Shown: in pieces, positions 19,930 to 28,884 of the stretch
Numbering within the stretch: the stretch's first letter is position 1
Layout of the letters: every line of letters begins with the position of its first letter
Source of the DNA: Bacteroidota bacterium
GTDB lineage: Bacteria > Bacteroidota > Bacteroidia > Cytophagales > Cyclobacteriaceae
Assembly (NCBI GenBank): GCA_018266395.1
Contig: JAFEAM010000012.1
Location: 186,001-250,000, forward strand
Direction of reading: 5' to 3'
DNA: 64,000 nt
Translations under genes and position numbers: made by a program
The notes under the pieces: generated by a model
What the model saw: only the letters and a program-made list of their open reading frames with translations
The model's database searches: none
Told to the model about the DNA's origin: nothing

Positions 19930-21216
19930 ATGATGAAGACCTATCTCAAGAAATTTGTTTTAATCGGCACCGGACTCTTAACGGCTGCCCTGGGAATTTT
20001 CTTGCTGTCGCAGGTTTCCGAAGATGCCGTCTCAGTCGAGCCTCAGCCAGTGACGCAGGCTCAGATGACAGAAGCGCGGTCTCTGCTTTTTGGCATGGAT
20101 GTGAAGAATCTTGATGTTGTTGAAGAGACGGTTCGTCCGGGGAAGCGATTTGCTGATCTGCTGGATGGTCACTATATAAGCCCTGTCGTCACACGCCAAT
20201 TGAACACGTTGACCCGAGCACAATTTGATTTCCGCAAGATTGTGTCCGGACGTAAGTACACGCTGCTTTCTGAGCGGGATTCTGCCAGGTCTCTTCAGGC
20301 TCTTATCTATGAACCAAGCGCTACAGATTATTTCATCTTCCACCTGAAGGATTCCTTCAAGATCACAGAAGGACATCGTGAAGTCACAATGGTAGAGAAG
20401 CAGGTAGCGGGCGTCATTGGTTCCAGTTTGTCGGAGACCATTAATACCATCGGATTGTCCCATGAACTGACTAACCGTTTCGTGGACATTTTCGCCTGGC
20501 AGATCGACTTTCAGATGTTGCAGAAAGGCGATCGTTTCAAACTTATCTATGAAGAAAAGCGGGTAGATGCCCTACCGGTTGGCATTGGCAGAATCCTGGG
20601 AATATACTTCGAGCATTTCGGAAACGTATATTATGCCATACCGTTTGATCAGGGTGAAGGGCTGGATTATTTTGATGAAAGAGGAAACAGCTTGAGGAAG
20701 GCATTGCTGAAGTACCCTATTGAGTTTACGCGCATCAGTTCAGGTTATACCCATAAGCGCTTTCACCCTATTTTAAAATCGTTCACATCACATCCGGGAA
20801 TTGACTTCGTTGCTGCACTGGGCACGCCCATCAGAAGTGTGGGTGACGGAATTGTATTGGAAGCGCAGTACAAAGGCTGGAACGGGAATTATGTGAAGAT
20901 TCGACATAACGACACTTACTCCACACAGTATCTTCACATGTCCAGAATAGCGGAAGGCGTACGTCCCGGCGTTCGCGTCAGGCAGGGGGAAGTAATCGGA
21001 TTTGTCGGAAGCACAGGCTTGTCCACTGGTCCCCATTTGTGTTACCGCTTTTGGAAGAATGGGATTCAGGTCGACCCTTTGAGGGTGGAGCTTCCTCCAT
21101 CACAGCCGGTCAAAGAAGAGGAGCTGGGCAGTTTTGAGCTTACCAAGCTTGACGTTCAACGAAGACTGAACCGGATTTTTCTTCCTGAGCCGCCGGTTAC
21201 AATGGTCGCTTACTGA
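19930..21216 (+). CDS. M23-family (LytM-type) peptidoglycan peptidase with His-to-Cys variant motif
   Basis: A 428-residue envelope protein anchored by an N-terminal membrane or signal segment (residues 5-25). The middle region (about 60-260) resembles the OapA/CsgF-type LysM-like N part of NlpD/MepM relatives. The C-terminal LytM domain carries the first zinc pair in SHPGIDF (HxxxD) and a His in YLHM. The canonical HxH is written GPHLCYRFWKNG, so the usual second His is Cys. From memory this form is frequent in Bacteroidota M23 proteins, so activity is not excluded. It likely trims peptidoglycan cross-links or regulates amidases. Confidence 0.85.
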   Translation: MMKTYLKKFVLIGTGLLTAALGIFLLSQVSEDAVSVEPQPVTQAQMTEARSLLFGMDVKNLDVVEETVRPGKRFADLLDGHYISPVVTRQLNTLTRAQFDFRKIVSGRKYTLLSERDSARSLQALIYEPSATDYFIFHLKDSFKITEGHREVTMVEKQVAGVIGSSLSETINTIGLSHELTNRFVDIFAWQIDFQMLQKGDRFKLIYEEKRVDALPVGIGRILGIYFEHFGNVYYAIPFDQGEGLDYFDERGNSLRKALLKYPIEFTRISSGYTHKRFHPILKSFTSHPGIDFVAALGTPIRSVGDGIVLEAQYKGWNGNYVKIRHNDTYSTQYLHMSRIAEGVRPGVRVRQGEVIGFVGSTGLSTGPHLCYRFWKNGIQVDPLRVELPPSQPVKEEELGSFELTKLDVQRRLNRIFLPEPPVTMVAY

Positions 21217-21274
21217 GTAATTCATCATTGAAATCCAGTTTCCGTAATTTGCGCCTTTCAGGGAAGGTATTATT

Positions 21275-23572
21275 GTGCGCACGCTCCTCTTCTTTATAGT
21301 CTTATGTTGGGCATCATGGGATATCCGTGCTCAAAAAGTGGGTGTCGTAATGAGCGGCGGTGCGGCGAAGGGTATGGCCCATATTGGGATGCTCAAAGCC
21401 CTGGAAGAAAATGAAATCCCGATTGATTATGTGGTGGGCACGTCCATGGGCGGTATCATCGCCGGCTGTTATGCTGCAGGGTTGAGCCCCGAGCAAATTG
21501 AGGAGGTGATGGTGGACAAGCAACTTCTCAGGTGGATCAACGGGCAGCTCGAAGACGGCTATAACTATTACTACAACAAGGATGAGCCATCACCTTCCTT
21601 TTTGAAATTGAACCTTTCACTCGACTCAACTTTCAATTTCAATCTCAATACGACTCTCGCCAATGACCTCTCGCTCAATTTTGCAATGGCCGAAAAGATG
21701 GCACAACCTTCAGCCATCGCGAAGGGCAATTTTGACAGCCTGTTTGTTCCTCTGAGGGTTGTGGCGGCAGAAATCTTCACCCAAAGTCAGGTCATCATCA
21801 AAAGCGGATCGCTTGGTGATGCGCTTCGTGCGACCCAAACCGTTCCGTTTTTCTATACGCCGATTCGCGTGAATGGGAAGTACTTGTTTGACGGGGGTGT
21901 CTACAACAATTTTCCGGTGGACGTTGCAGTCAATGAATTCAATCCTGATGTGATCATCGGCTGCAATGTGTCCAGCAAGGTGTATAGCGAATATCCCAAG
22001 AATGATGACGAGAAGCTCATCAGCAAGTCTCTGATCTACCTTCTTCTTGACAAGTCTGATCCCGGAAGGGTCCCGTCTTCAGGGATCTACATTCAACCCA
22101 ACCTCAAAGATTTCAGCGGATTTGATTTCGCAAAGGCGAAAGCACTCATCGACAGCGGATACGCCGAGACCATGCGGAAAATGCCTGAGATCAAAGCCAA
22201 AATTGCAGGAAGAAAGACATGTGAGGATGTCGCCGCCGCAAGAAATTTATTTAATAACCGAAGCCGTCCGCTGATTGTGGATCATATTCTCGCCCAGGGC
22301 TACAACAATAAGCAAAGTCGATACATCAGCCGTTTTTTTGGAAAAGGTGGTCAGCAGCTTTACCTGAGAGACATCAAATCCGGATATTACAGGCTGGTGT
22401 CGGATGACTATTTCAAGAATGTCTATCCAAGCTTTGTTCCTGACGCGGTGACCAATGAATTTGACTTTCAGCTGACACGCAGGCAGCACAACAACTTTCA
22501 GGTTGACTTCGGGGGGGTTATCGCAACAAGAAACATCAGCAACATTTTCCTTGGATTGAATTACTATGATTTCAACAGGATGCTCAAGCACTTCAGTGCC
22601 AACTTCAGCACTGGAGCTTTTTACAAATCAGGCGAAGTGAAGGCACGGATTGACTTCCCTTTTATGGGGCAATTTTACATCGAGCCTGTGGCACGAATGA
22701 ACAGCTGGGATTATACCAGTATCGATGACATCATTCAGGAGGGGAGCAGCAGTACGGTGCTCGACAGAATTGACAGGAAAGTGGGAGCAAGCGTGGGCTG
22801 GCCGGTGGGGAAGCAATTCAAAGCATCTTTTGGCGCGTATTTTATCAGCAACACGGATCGTTATATCGATAAGGAAGTATTGGTCACGTCCGACACGCTG
22901 GATCAGCTTCTTCTCAGCGGAGGCAAGTACAGTTTTCATTTTACAACCAACAACCTCAACCGGAAGCAATACGCAAATGCAGGAAAATTCATCGAGTTTG
23001 GTGTAGACTACCTTAACCTCTGGGAGTCGTTCATCCCCGGCAACACCTCCACATTATATAAAACCACGGTCAATGATGTGAATCGCAGTTGGTTCCGGGC
23101 ATCTTTGGTTGCGGAGCAATATTTCAAAAAGGGAATTTATAGCTCGGGATATTACGTACACGCTACGTTTTCCAATCAACCCTTGTTTCAAAATTATCAG
23201 GGCACCATCATCAATGCGCCTGGATTCTTTCCCATTCAGGATAGCAGGACATGGATTATTGACAACTTCAGGGCATTCAATTTTGTCGCTGGGGGATGGA
23301 GGAATGTTTTTACGCTGAGGAAGAGTCTGGATCTTCGCCTTGAAGGCTATGCTTTCAAACCGTTCCAAAGCATAGTCAGGGGTTCTGGGCAGGAGGCGGT
23401 GCTCACCACTGATCTGACGAAAATATCTTTTGCCGGCACTGCCGGTCTGGTTCTGCACTCCACCATCGGCCCCATCAGTTTTAGTGTGAATTACTATGAA
23501 GGAAAGAAGGATCCTTTGGGCATTCTTCTTCACGTAGGGTTCCTCATGTACCGCAATACTTCTTTGGAGTAA
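21275..23572 (+). CDS. Patatin-like phospholipase fused to an outer-membrane beta-barrel (PlpD/RssA-like)
   Basis: A 765-residue exported protein starting with GTG. The signal peptide covers residues 1-19 (cut before QKVG). The patatin domain (20-310) has the oxyanion loop GGAAKG (28-33), nucleophile Ser57 in GTSMG and the catalytic-dyad Asp in FDGGVYNN. The remaining 430 residues contain a POTRA-like linker and alternating beta-strands typical of a BamA/TamA-type barrel, ending in a hydrophobic strand. By family this resembles type Vd autotransporter-like lipases. Its substrate is not shown by the sequence. It lies 58 bases after the M23 gene. Confidence 0.85.
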   Translation: MRTLLFFIVLCWASWDIRAQKVGVVMSGGAAKGMAHIGMLKALEENEIPIDYVVGTSMGGIIAGCYAAGLSPEQIEEVMVDKQLLRWINGQLEDGYNYYYNKDEPSPSFLKLNLSLDSTFNFNLNTTLANDLSLNFAMAEKMAQPSAIAKGNFDSLFVPLRVVAAEIFTQSQVIIKSGSLGDALRATQTVPFFYTPIRVNGKYLFDGGVYNNFPVDVAVNEFNPDVIIGCNVSSKVYSEYPKNDDEKLISKSLIYLLLDKSDPGRVPSSGIYIQPNLKDFSGFDFAKAKALIDSGYAETMRKMPEIKAKIAGRKTCEDVAAARNLFNNRSRPLIVDHILAQGYNNKQSRYISRFFGKGGQQLYLRDIKSGYYRLVSDDYFKNVYPSFVPDAVTNEFDFQLTRRQHNNFQVDFGGVIATRNISNIFLGLNYYDFNRMLKHFSANFSTGAFYKSGEVKARIDFPFMGQFYIEPVARMNSWDYTSIDDIIQEGSSSTVLDRIDRKVGASVGWPVGKQFKASFGAYFISNTDRYIDKEVLVTSDTLDQLLLSGGKYSFHFTTNNLNRKQYANAGKFIEFGVDYLNLWESFIPGNTSTLYKTTVNDVNRSWFRASLVAEQYFKKGIYSSGYYVHATFSNQPLFQNYQGTIINAPGFFPIQDSRTWIIDNFRAFNFVAGGWRNVFTLRKSLDLRLEGYAFKPFQSIVRGSGQEAVLTTDLTKISFAGTAGLVLHSTIGPISFSVNYYEGKKDPLGILLHVGFLMYRNTSLE

Positions 23573-23681
23573 GTCTGCAAAAGGTGCCCTTTTGGCCTAC
23601 AGGACCACTTTGAATACGGTTCCTTACAAAAAATTAAGTATGTTTAAAGCCGGAATTTACCACCCCGGCTTACACCAAGAC

Positions 23682-25703
23682 ATGAAGAGATTTATCCTAC
23701 TTCTTCTGCTGGCATCGGCTCAGCAAGGATTCAGTCAAACTGTACAATGGGCATCAAAAGTAGTTGACTTCTCATCTGAGCTGACTTCCGTTCAATATTC
23801 TGCAGAGCAGGCATTGGGTAAACCCAATGTGATGCCTGCAGGAGGACAAAATCCGAGCGCCTGGACGCCGGACAAACCCAAGCGGCAGGAATTTATCAAA
23901 CTGGGATATGCGACTCCCATGCAGATTCAGCAGGTGGCTATTGCAGAGTCCTACAACCCCGGCGCACTCTTCAAGCTTTACGCTTACGACGAACAAGGAA
24001 CTGAGCACCTTTTGAGGACATTTAACCCGGCGCCGATTCCGTTAAAGGCGAGAATGCTCAATTATATGCTCGAAAAGACTCCTTATAAAGTTGCGGCCAT
24101 CAAATTGGAGTTTGCCGGAGATGCAGTCACGGACTATTTCTCCATTGATGCTGTCGCCATTGCGGATGTAGCCATCCCAATCATAGCAGATATTGCAGTG
24201 CCGGAATTGCTGAGCAAAGGGTTGACCATCGAGCACCTGGACAAGAATGTGAACAGCGATTACAGTGAGTTGAATCCGCTCTTGTCTCCGGATGGAAAGA
24301 CAATGTATTTCTCGCGCAAGAATCATCCCGACAATATCGGAGGAGTCAACGACAAGGAAGACATCTGGTATTCTGAACTTACACCTGACGGGAAATGGGC
24401 TTTGGCAAAAAACATGGGCCCTCAATTCAATAATGCAGGCCCCAATTTTGTCAATGCAGTATCGTCCACCCCCGACGGCAACACGGTGCTTGTACTGGGT
24501 AACAAATACATGCCCAATGGAAAAATGCTGGCAGGCGTATCAATCAGTACCCATCAAGGCAACAGCTGGACCAAACCGGCACCGATAGAAATCGAAAATG
24601 ATTACAACTACAGTGAGAAGGCAAACTATTTCCTTGCCAATACGCGCAAGACCCTCCTGATGTCGATCGAAAGGGAGGACTCGCGGGGCTCGCGCGACAT
24701 CTATGTTTCCTTCCAGAAGAACGACAGTACGTGGTCGGAGCCTCTGAATCTCGGTTCGGTGGTAAACACTGCCGGTGAAGAGTCTGCTCCTTTTTTGGCT
24801 TCGGATGATAAGACGCTGTACTACTCCTCCAACGGATTCAGCGGCTATGGTGGCGCGGATGTGTACATGACCAAACGCCTGGATGACACCTGGACCAATT
24901 GGTCAGAGCCACAGAATATGGGACCGGATATCAATTCCAAGCTGGATGATCTCTTTTTCAACGTGCCCTCTAACAGCGAGTTCGCCTATTATTCGCGCGG
25001 TGTGACAGAAGAGAATTCAGATATTTTCAGAGTCAAGCTTCCCATTTACAAGAGCCCTGAACCTGTTGTTATTGTGAAGGGAAAACTGATCGACGGCAAG
25101 ACCGGGAAACCGATTGGTGCAAAAATCATTTATGAACGTTTGCCGGATGGAAAGGAAGTGGGCGTTGTGTTGTCAGATCCTGTAACGGGTGAGTACGAAA
25201 TTCATCTTCCTGGAGGCTATCTCTACGGTGTACGTGCCGAGGCGGAAGGTCACATTTCAGAGAATCAGAACCTAGACCTGAGAGGTGACACGAAAGACGG
25301 CATGATTGAAATAAGAAATATAACCTTGGCACCGATTGAGGTGAAGACTATCGAGCCGGAAGCTACAATCGTGCTTAACAATATATTCTTTGATTTTGAC
25401 AAGTCTGTCCTCAAGGCGGAGTCCTTTCCTGAACTGAACCGCCTTGTAACATTGATGCAGGAGCGTGGCACTATGACCGTTGAAATCGGCGGCCATGCCG
25501 ATTCCACAGGACCAGATGATTACAATATGGCTCTTTCAGGCCGAAGAGCCAAAGCGGTCTCCGACTACTTAACGGAGCATGGGGTGGACAAGAGCAGAGT
25601 GAGTACCGTGGCGTATGGCGAGAAAAAACCAGCCGTCTCTAATGCAACTGTCGCAGGCAGAAGAAAGAACAGAAGGGTTGAATTCAAGATCATTAAACTC
25701 TGA
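23682..25703 (+). CDS. OmpA-family protein with PD40 propeller and carboxypeptidase-regulatory-like domain (PorE-like layout)
   Basis: A 673-residue outer-membrane-associated protein. The ATG at 23682 (MKRFILLLLLASAQQGFSQ) is chosen because it opens a signal peptide; the upstream in-frame TTG does not. Order of parts: a discoidin-like N-terminal domain (about 20-165), PD40/WD40-like repeats with repeated 'DGKTMYFSRKN', 'DDKTLYYSSNGFSGYGGADVY' motifs (about 200-435), a CarboxypepD_reg-like domain (VKGKLIDGKTGKPIGA) and a C-terminal OmpA peptidoglycan-binding domain (GGHADSTGPDDYN…LSGRRAKAV). The layout recalls the T9SS protein PorE except that the N terminus is not TPR. It is probably co-transcribed with the next OmpA gene 5 bases away. 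Confidence 0.85.
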   Translation: MKRFILLLLLASAQQGFSQTVQWASKVVDFSSELTSVQYSAEQALGKPNVMPAGGQNPSAWTPDKPKRQEFIKLGYATPMQIQQVAIAESYNPGALFKLYAYDEQGTEHLLRTFNPAPIPLKARMLNYMLEKTPYKVAAIKLEFAGDAVTDYFSIDAVAIADVAIPIIADIAVPELLSKGLTIEHLDKNVNSDYSELNPLLSPDGKTMYFSRKNHPDNIGGVNDKEDIWYSELTPDGKWALAKNMGPQFNNAGPNFVNAVSSTPDGNTVLVLGNKYMPNGKMLAGVSISTHQGNSWTKPAPIEIENDYNYSEKANYFLANTRKTLLMSIEREDSRGSRDIYVSFQKNDSTWSEPLNLGSVVNTAGEESAPFLASDDKTLYYSSNGFSGYGGADVYMTKRLDDTWTNWSEPQNMGPDINSKLDDLFFNVPSNSEFAYYSRGVTEENSDIFRVKLPIYKSPEPVVIVKGKLIDGKTGKPIGAKIIYERLPDGKEVGVVLSDPVTGEYEIHLPGGYLYGVRAEAEGHISENQNLDLRGDTKDGMIEIRNITLAPIEVKTIEPEATIVLNNIFFDFDKSVLKAESFPELNRLVTLMQERGTMTVEIGGHADSTGPDDYNMALSGRRAKAVSDYLTEHGVDKSRVSTVAYGEKKPAVSNATVAGRRKNRRVEFKIIKL

Positions 25704-25708
25704 CGAAT

Positions 25709-26425
25709 ATGATACTGAAAACATCCCTCACCCTTCTGTCAGTATCGCTTTGCTTGACTGCAACTGCGCAGTTGAGCGATACCCTTGTATATGCCGAAGG
25801 GAAGATATATAACCATCAGACCAAAGAGCCTGTACACGCAACCATTTCCTACGAAAGTCTCCCCTATGGTAACATTGTGGGTTCACTGTCAGGAACTTCC
25901 TACAAGTTTCCGTTCTATGAGAAGACCAAGTACTCCATTACAGTAGAGGCGCCTGGTTATGCAACCGCCAAATACATGCTGGACCCCGCCTCAGCAAATA
26001 CCAGCAGAATTGTAATGCAGGACATTGAAATGGGGCTTCCACCAAAAGCTGAAGTAGTTGCAGAAACCACACATCACGTCGGCAAAGTAATGAGGCTCGA
26101 TGCGCTGGTCTTTCAGCAGCGCTCCTCGATTATCAGTCCTGAGTCCTATCCTGAATTGAATTCCGTAGCCAAAATGCTTCACGATAATCCGAGAATGGTC
26201 ATTCAGCTCGAAGGGCACACGGATACGCGGGGTGATGCAAAGTTGAACCTGAAACTCTCTGAAGATCGTGTGGAAGCTGTTCGCGATTATCTTGTGACTA
26301 AGGGGGTTACCAAATCGCGGATCAAGCTCAAAGCATTTGGCGGCACCATGCCCCTCAGCAAGGAGAACACCGAAGAAGCTCACCGCATGAACAGAAGGGT
26401 GGAGGTTCGGGTTCTGGAAAACTAA
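25709..26425 (+). CDS. Short OmpA-family protein
   Basis: A 238-residue exported protein with a signal peptide (residues 1-20, …TATAQ). It has a regulatory-like beta domain opening VYAEGKIYNHQTKEPVHATISYE and a C-terminal OmpA domain with peptidoglycan-binding motif EGHTDTRGDAKLN…LSEDRVEAV. It matches the last two domains of the preceding protein, so it looks like a shortened paralogue without the PD40 part. It starts 5 bases after that gene. Its TAA stop overlaps the TAG stop of the convergent transglutaminase-like gene. Confidence 0.85.
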   Translation: MILKTSLTLLSVSLCLTATAQLSDTLVYAEGKIYNHQTKEPVHATISYESLPYGNIVGSLSGTSYKFPFYEKTKYSITVEAPGYATAKYMLDPASANTSRIVMQDIEMGLPPKAEVVAETTHHVGKVMRLDALVFQQRSSIISPESYPELNSVAKMLHDNPRMVIQLEGHTDTRGDAKLNLKLSEDRVEAVRDYLVTKGVTKSRIKLKAFGGTMPLSKENTEEAHRMNRRVEVRVLEN

Positions 26426-27150
26426 TCTTCAAATATGGTCGCAATGGGGGTTTCCGGCGATTGATGCTTCAGCAGGCTCAGGCATTCCAGCCTGGATTTT
26501 GCATCCATCTGACTTGCTTCCACTGCTCTAAGGAGAAGATTCCCGAGGGTTTCACATCGGGGTGTGTCATACCATGACTGAGCCTGGTGGAGCAGTTGAG
26601 CGCTCCTGAGATAATCTCCTTCATTGAATGCTCTGGCGGACTGGTTGAAATGAAGTAATCCTATCAATCCATGATTGGAAATGCTTCTGAAAATTTCGAA
26701 TGAATAATTATTCAACACCCTGTTCGAAGGCAATGTGGGTTGCTGAAGATGATACGATGTAAGATGGTCATGGATTTCATCAGCTCCGGTAACCAGACCG
26801 TTAACCGGATCAGTAGCTTCCAGCAGTACAGTGCCTCTTGTGGTATAGACCATGATGAAGATGTGATAATTCGTTTCCATGATGTCATACCGGATGTGAA
26901 GCCGCTCCAGTGTTGCTGCGTACAGCGCAGTTGCGGTCAGGCAATCATAGGTGCCGGATTCAAGAGTCTCGCCCAGGCTTGCATGAACCTTGTATTTCTC
27001 CAGGAACTCTTCCCTCACCAAGCGGTAAGTCCTTTTCAGCAGCTTCATTTCTGAGGAAGAGCCTTCAGTTCCAATGACCGCAATCACCTTGTCAAACCGA
27101 CTCCGGACCCCGACCGAGCTCTGGTTGTCCAGTTTTACATATTGAATCAA
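26422..27150 (-). CDS. Transglutaminase-like cysteine-protease-fold protein, open part of a stop-interrupted gene
   Basis: A 242-residue frame from a TTG. It has a Cys-His-Asp arrangement typical of transglutaminase-like enzymes: Cys in GTYDCLTATALYAA, His in NYHIFIMVYT and Asp in LEATDP. A helical, TPR-like C-terminal part follows. The true gene probably began at 27237 as a secreted protein, because an in-frame signal peptide lies upstream but is cut by a TAG at 27172-27174. The open frame may therefore be a decayed gene, a cytoplasmic remnant, or the product of a sequencing error. The function beyond fold is not known. Confidence 0.6.
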   Translation of the reverse strand: MIQYVKLDNQSSVGVRSRFDKVIAVIGTEGSSSEMKLLKRTYRLVREEFLEKYKVHASLGETLESGTYDCLTATALYAATLERLHIRYDIMETNYHIFIMVYTTRGTVLLEATDPVNGLVTGADEIHDHLTSYHLQQPTLPSNRVLNNYSFEIFRSISNHGLIGLLHFNQSARAFNEGDYLRSAQLLHQAQSWYDTPRCETLGNLLLRAVEASQMDAKSRLECLSLLKHQSPETPIATIFED

Positions 27151-27171
27151 GTCCTCCTCGAGCGTTTGTGC

Positions 27172-27237
27172 CTAAAGTTGAGTAGAGACTGCAAGGAATA
27201 ATATGATGAGCGCTCTATTCAAAGTTCGACTTAACAA
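27172..27237 (-). pseudogene. Signal-peptide remnant with in-frame TAG, 5' part of the gene at 26422
   Basis: Reading the minus strand from a TTG at 27235-27237, in frame with the downstream gene, gives MLSRTLNRALIILFLAVSTQ-L, then TAG (27172-27174), then AQTLEEDLIQY. This has basic, hydrophobic and cleavage regions in the right order, and the AQ cut site falls directly after the stop. A TAACTTTA promoter-like element (27257-27264) ends 20 bases before this TTG. A single-base change from a sense codon (for example CAG or TCG) would explain it. Confidence 0.6.
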
Positions 27238-27334
27238 TTCGGTAACATTGATAATATAAAGTTAATAAAAGACGCATTCAGTTCATATTGGCTTAACATT
27301 AGCCTATTTTAATACGATTTGGCGGATTGCTGGC

Positions 27335-27342
27335 TAACTTTG
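27335..27342 (+). promoter_or_regulatory. Candidate -7 promoter element of the aldehyde dehydrogenase gene
   Basis: TAACTTTG matches TAnnTTTG exactly and ends 16 bases before the ATG at 27359. A TTTGG lies 13 bases upstream, shorter than the usual spacer, so the -33 element is not certain. Confidence 0.4.
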
Positions 27343-27358
27343 GATCAAATAAGGACCT

Positions 27359-28786
27359 ATGGAAAAGGTGTCCGTCTTACCTGTGGAGACATCTGCTGTA
27401 TTAGACCAGCTCAAAGAGAGGGCCCTGGCGCTCAGATCGGAGTCACTGCGAAGCAGAAAACAGCGATTGCGCAGGCTTCTGGACTGGATAAACGCCAACC
27501 GGGAAAGGATCAAGGCAGCAGTAAATGCGGACTTCAATAAACCTCTTCTGGAGGTTGACACTTCGGAAATCTATCCGGTACTGACTGAACTCCGGCATGC
27601 CATTCATCATCTGGAAGAATGGGCCCGTCCGGTTAAAGTGGACGCAACTGCTGCCTATCTGGGTACCAGGTCAGAAATAAGATTTGAGCCAAAGGGTGCC
27701 TGTTTGATCATTGCCCCCTGGAATTTCCCGTTCAACCTCTGCGTCGGCCCGCTGGTTTCCTGTCTGGCGGCAGGTAATACGGCATGTATCAAGCCGTCAG
27801 AACTTACACCTCATACCTCCTCCCTTATTCGGGAAATGGCGAACGAGGCCTTTGAGCCCGGGATAGTTGTTGTACTGGAAGGAGGACCGGAGGTATCGCA
27901 TAGCCTTATTGAACAACCTTTTGATCACATATTCTTTACAGGGAGCCCTGCAATAGGCAAGGTTGTAATGCAGGCGGCTGCGAAGAACCTCACCTCGGTC
28001 ACGTTGGAACTTGGCGGTAAATCTCCCGCCATTATTGATTCTTCTGCCAACATCAGTGATGCCGCCAGAAGGATCGCATTCGGAAAGTTCTTCAACAATG
28101 GCCAAACCTGCATCGCTCCGGATTACATTTTGGTGGAGGAGAAAATCAGGGATGCATTTATTGAACAGCTTAGGAAACAAACACTAAAACTCTTCGGAGA
28201 CAAGGGTACAATTGGAGAGGAGTCACCCAACTATTCAAGAATAGTCAATGGAAGGCACTATGATCGTGTAAGCAGTCTGCTCGCTGAAGCAGTTCAAGTC
28301 GGCGCGCGGCCAGAGGTGTTGGGAACACCCAATAGCACGACCAACTTTATGCCTCCGGTAATCCTCACCCAGGTTCCCATGACAGCCCGGGTCATGCAGG
28401 AAGAAATATTCGGACCGTTGTTGCCTGTTGTGGCCTTCACAAACAAAGAGGAAGTAGTTCGACTGGTAAACGCCAAGCCAAAGCCACTGGCATTGTACGT
28501 TTTTACTCAGAAGCAGGACTTCCGTGAGTTCGTTCTGGCACGCACTTCTGCCGGCAGCGTGTGTATAAATGAGTGCGTGCTTCAATTTACACATCCCAAC
28601 CTTCCATTTGGCGGTGTGAACAACAGTGGAATAGGCAAATCGCATGGACGGTTCGGATTTCTTGCATTTTCAAATGAAAAGCCTGTCTTACGCCAGAAAT
28701 CAGGCTGGGCCGGACCCTATCTTTTGCATCCGCCCTATACGCAAGGGATGAAAAAAGTCGTTGATATTCTGCTGAAGTGGTTCTAG
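27359..28786 (+). CDS. Aldehyde dehydrogenase, class 3 type
   Basis: A 475-residue NAD(P)-dependent enzyme oxidising aldehydes to acids. Visible are the substrate-channel motif APWNFPFNLCVGP, the cofactor loop FFTGSPAIGKVVM, the catalytic Glu in TLELGGKSPAI and the nucleophile Cys in NNGQTCIAPDY. The short length, lack of an N-terminal extension and C-terminal hydrophobic tail (VVDILLKWF) fit the ALDH3/fatty-aldehyde or coniferyl-aldehyde dehydrogenase group rather than ALDH1/2. The natural aldehyde cannot be read from the sequence. No operon partner is visible on either side. Confidence 0.9.
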   Translation: MEKVSVLPVETSAVLDQLKERALALRSESLRSRKQRLRRLLDWINANRERIKAAVNADFNKPLLEVDTSEIYPVLTELRHAIHHLEEWARPVKVDATAAYLGTRSEIRFEPKGACLIIAPWNFPFNLCVGPLVSCLAAGNTACIKPSELTPHTSSLIREMANEAFEPGIVVVLEGGPEVSHSLIEQPFDHIFFTGSPAIGKVVMQAAAKNLTSVTLELGGKSPAIIDSSANISDAARRIAFGKFFNNGQTCIAPDYILVEEKIRDAFIEQLRKQTLKLFGDKGTIGEESPNYSRIVNGRHYDRVSSLLAEAVQVGARPEVLGTPNSTTNFMPPVILTQVPMTARVMQEEIFGPLLPVVAFTNKEEVVRLVNAKPKPLALYVFTQKQDFREFVLARTSAGSVCINECVLQFTHPNLPFGGVNNSGIGKSHGRFGFLAFSNEKPVLRQKSGWAGPYLLHPPYTQGMKKVVDILLKWF

Positions 28787-28851
28787 TGCAGAGATGACGA
28801 AAGTCTCCCTGTACAGCATGAAAGATCAAAATGTAAAGAATGCCCGTTGAT

Positions 28852-28859
28852 TAATTTTG
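28852..28859 (+). promoter_or_regulatory. Candidate -7 promoter element of the AsmA-family gene
   Basis: TAATTTTG matches TAnnTTTG exactly and ends 25 bases before the ATG at 28885. No convincing -33 TTTG is seen at the expected spacing. Confidence 0.35.
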
Positions 28860-28884
28860 TAACCCCATTCAAGTTAATACGAAT

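Noticed and set aside
23648-23674. AAGCCGG…CCGGCTT inverted repeat upstream of the PD40/OmpA gene
   Set aside because: It has a 10-base loop and no T run, and is not near a gene end; I cannot support a terminator or riboswitch.
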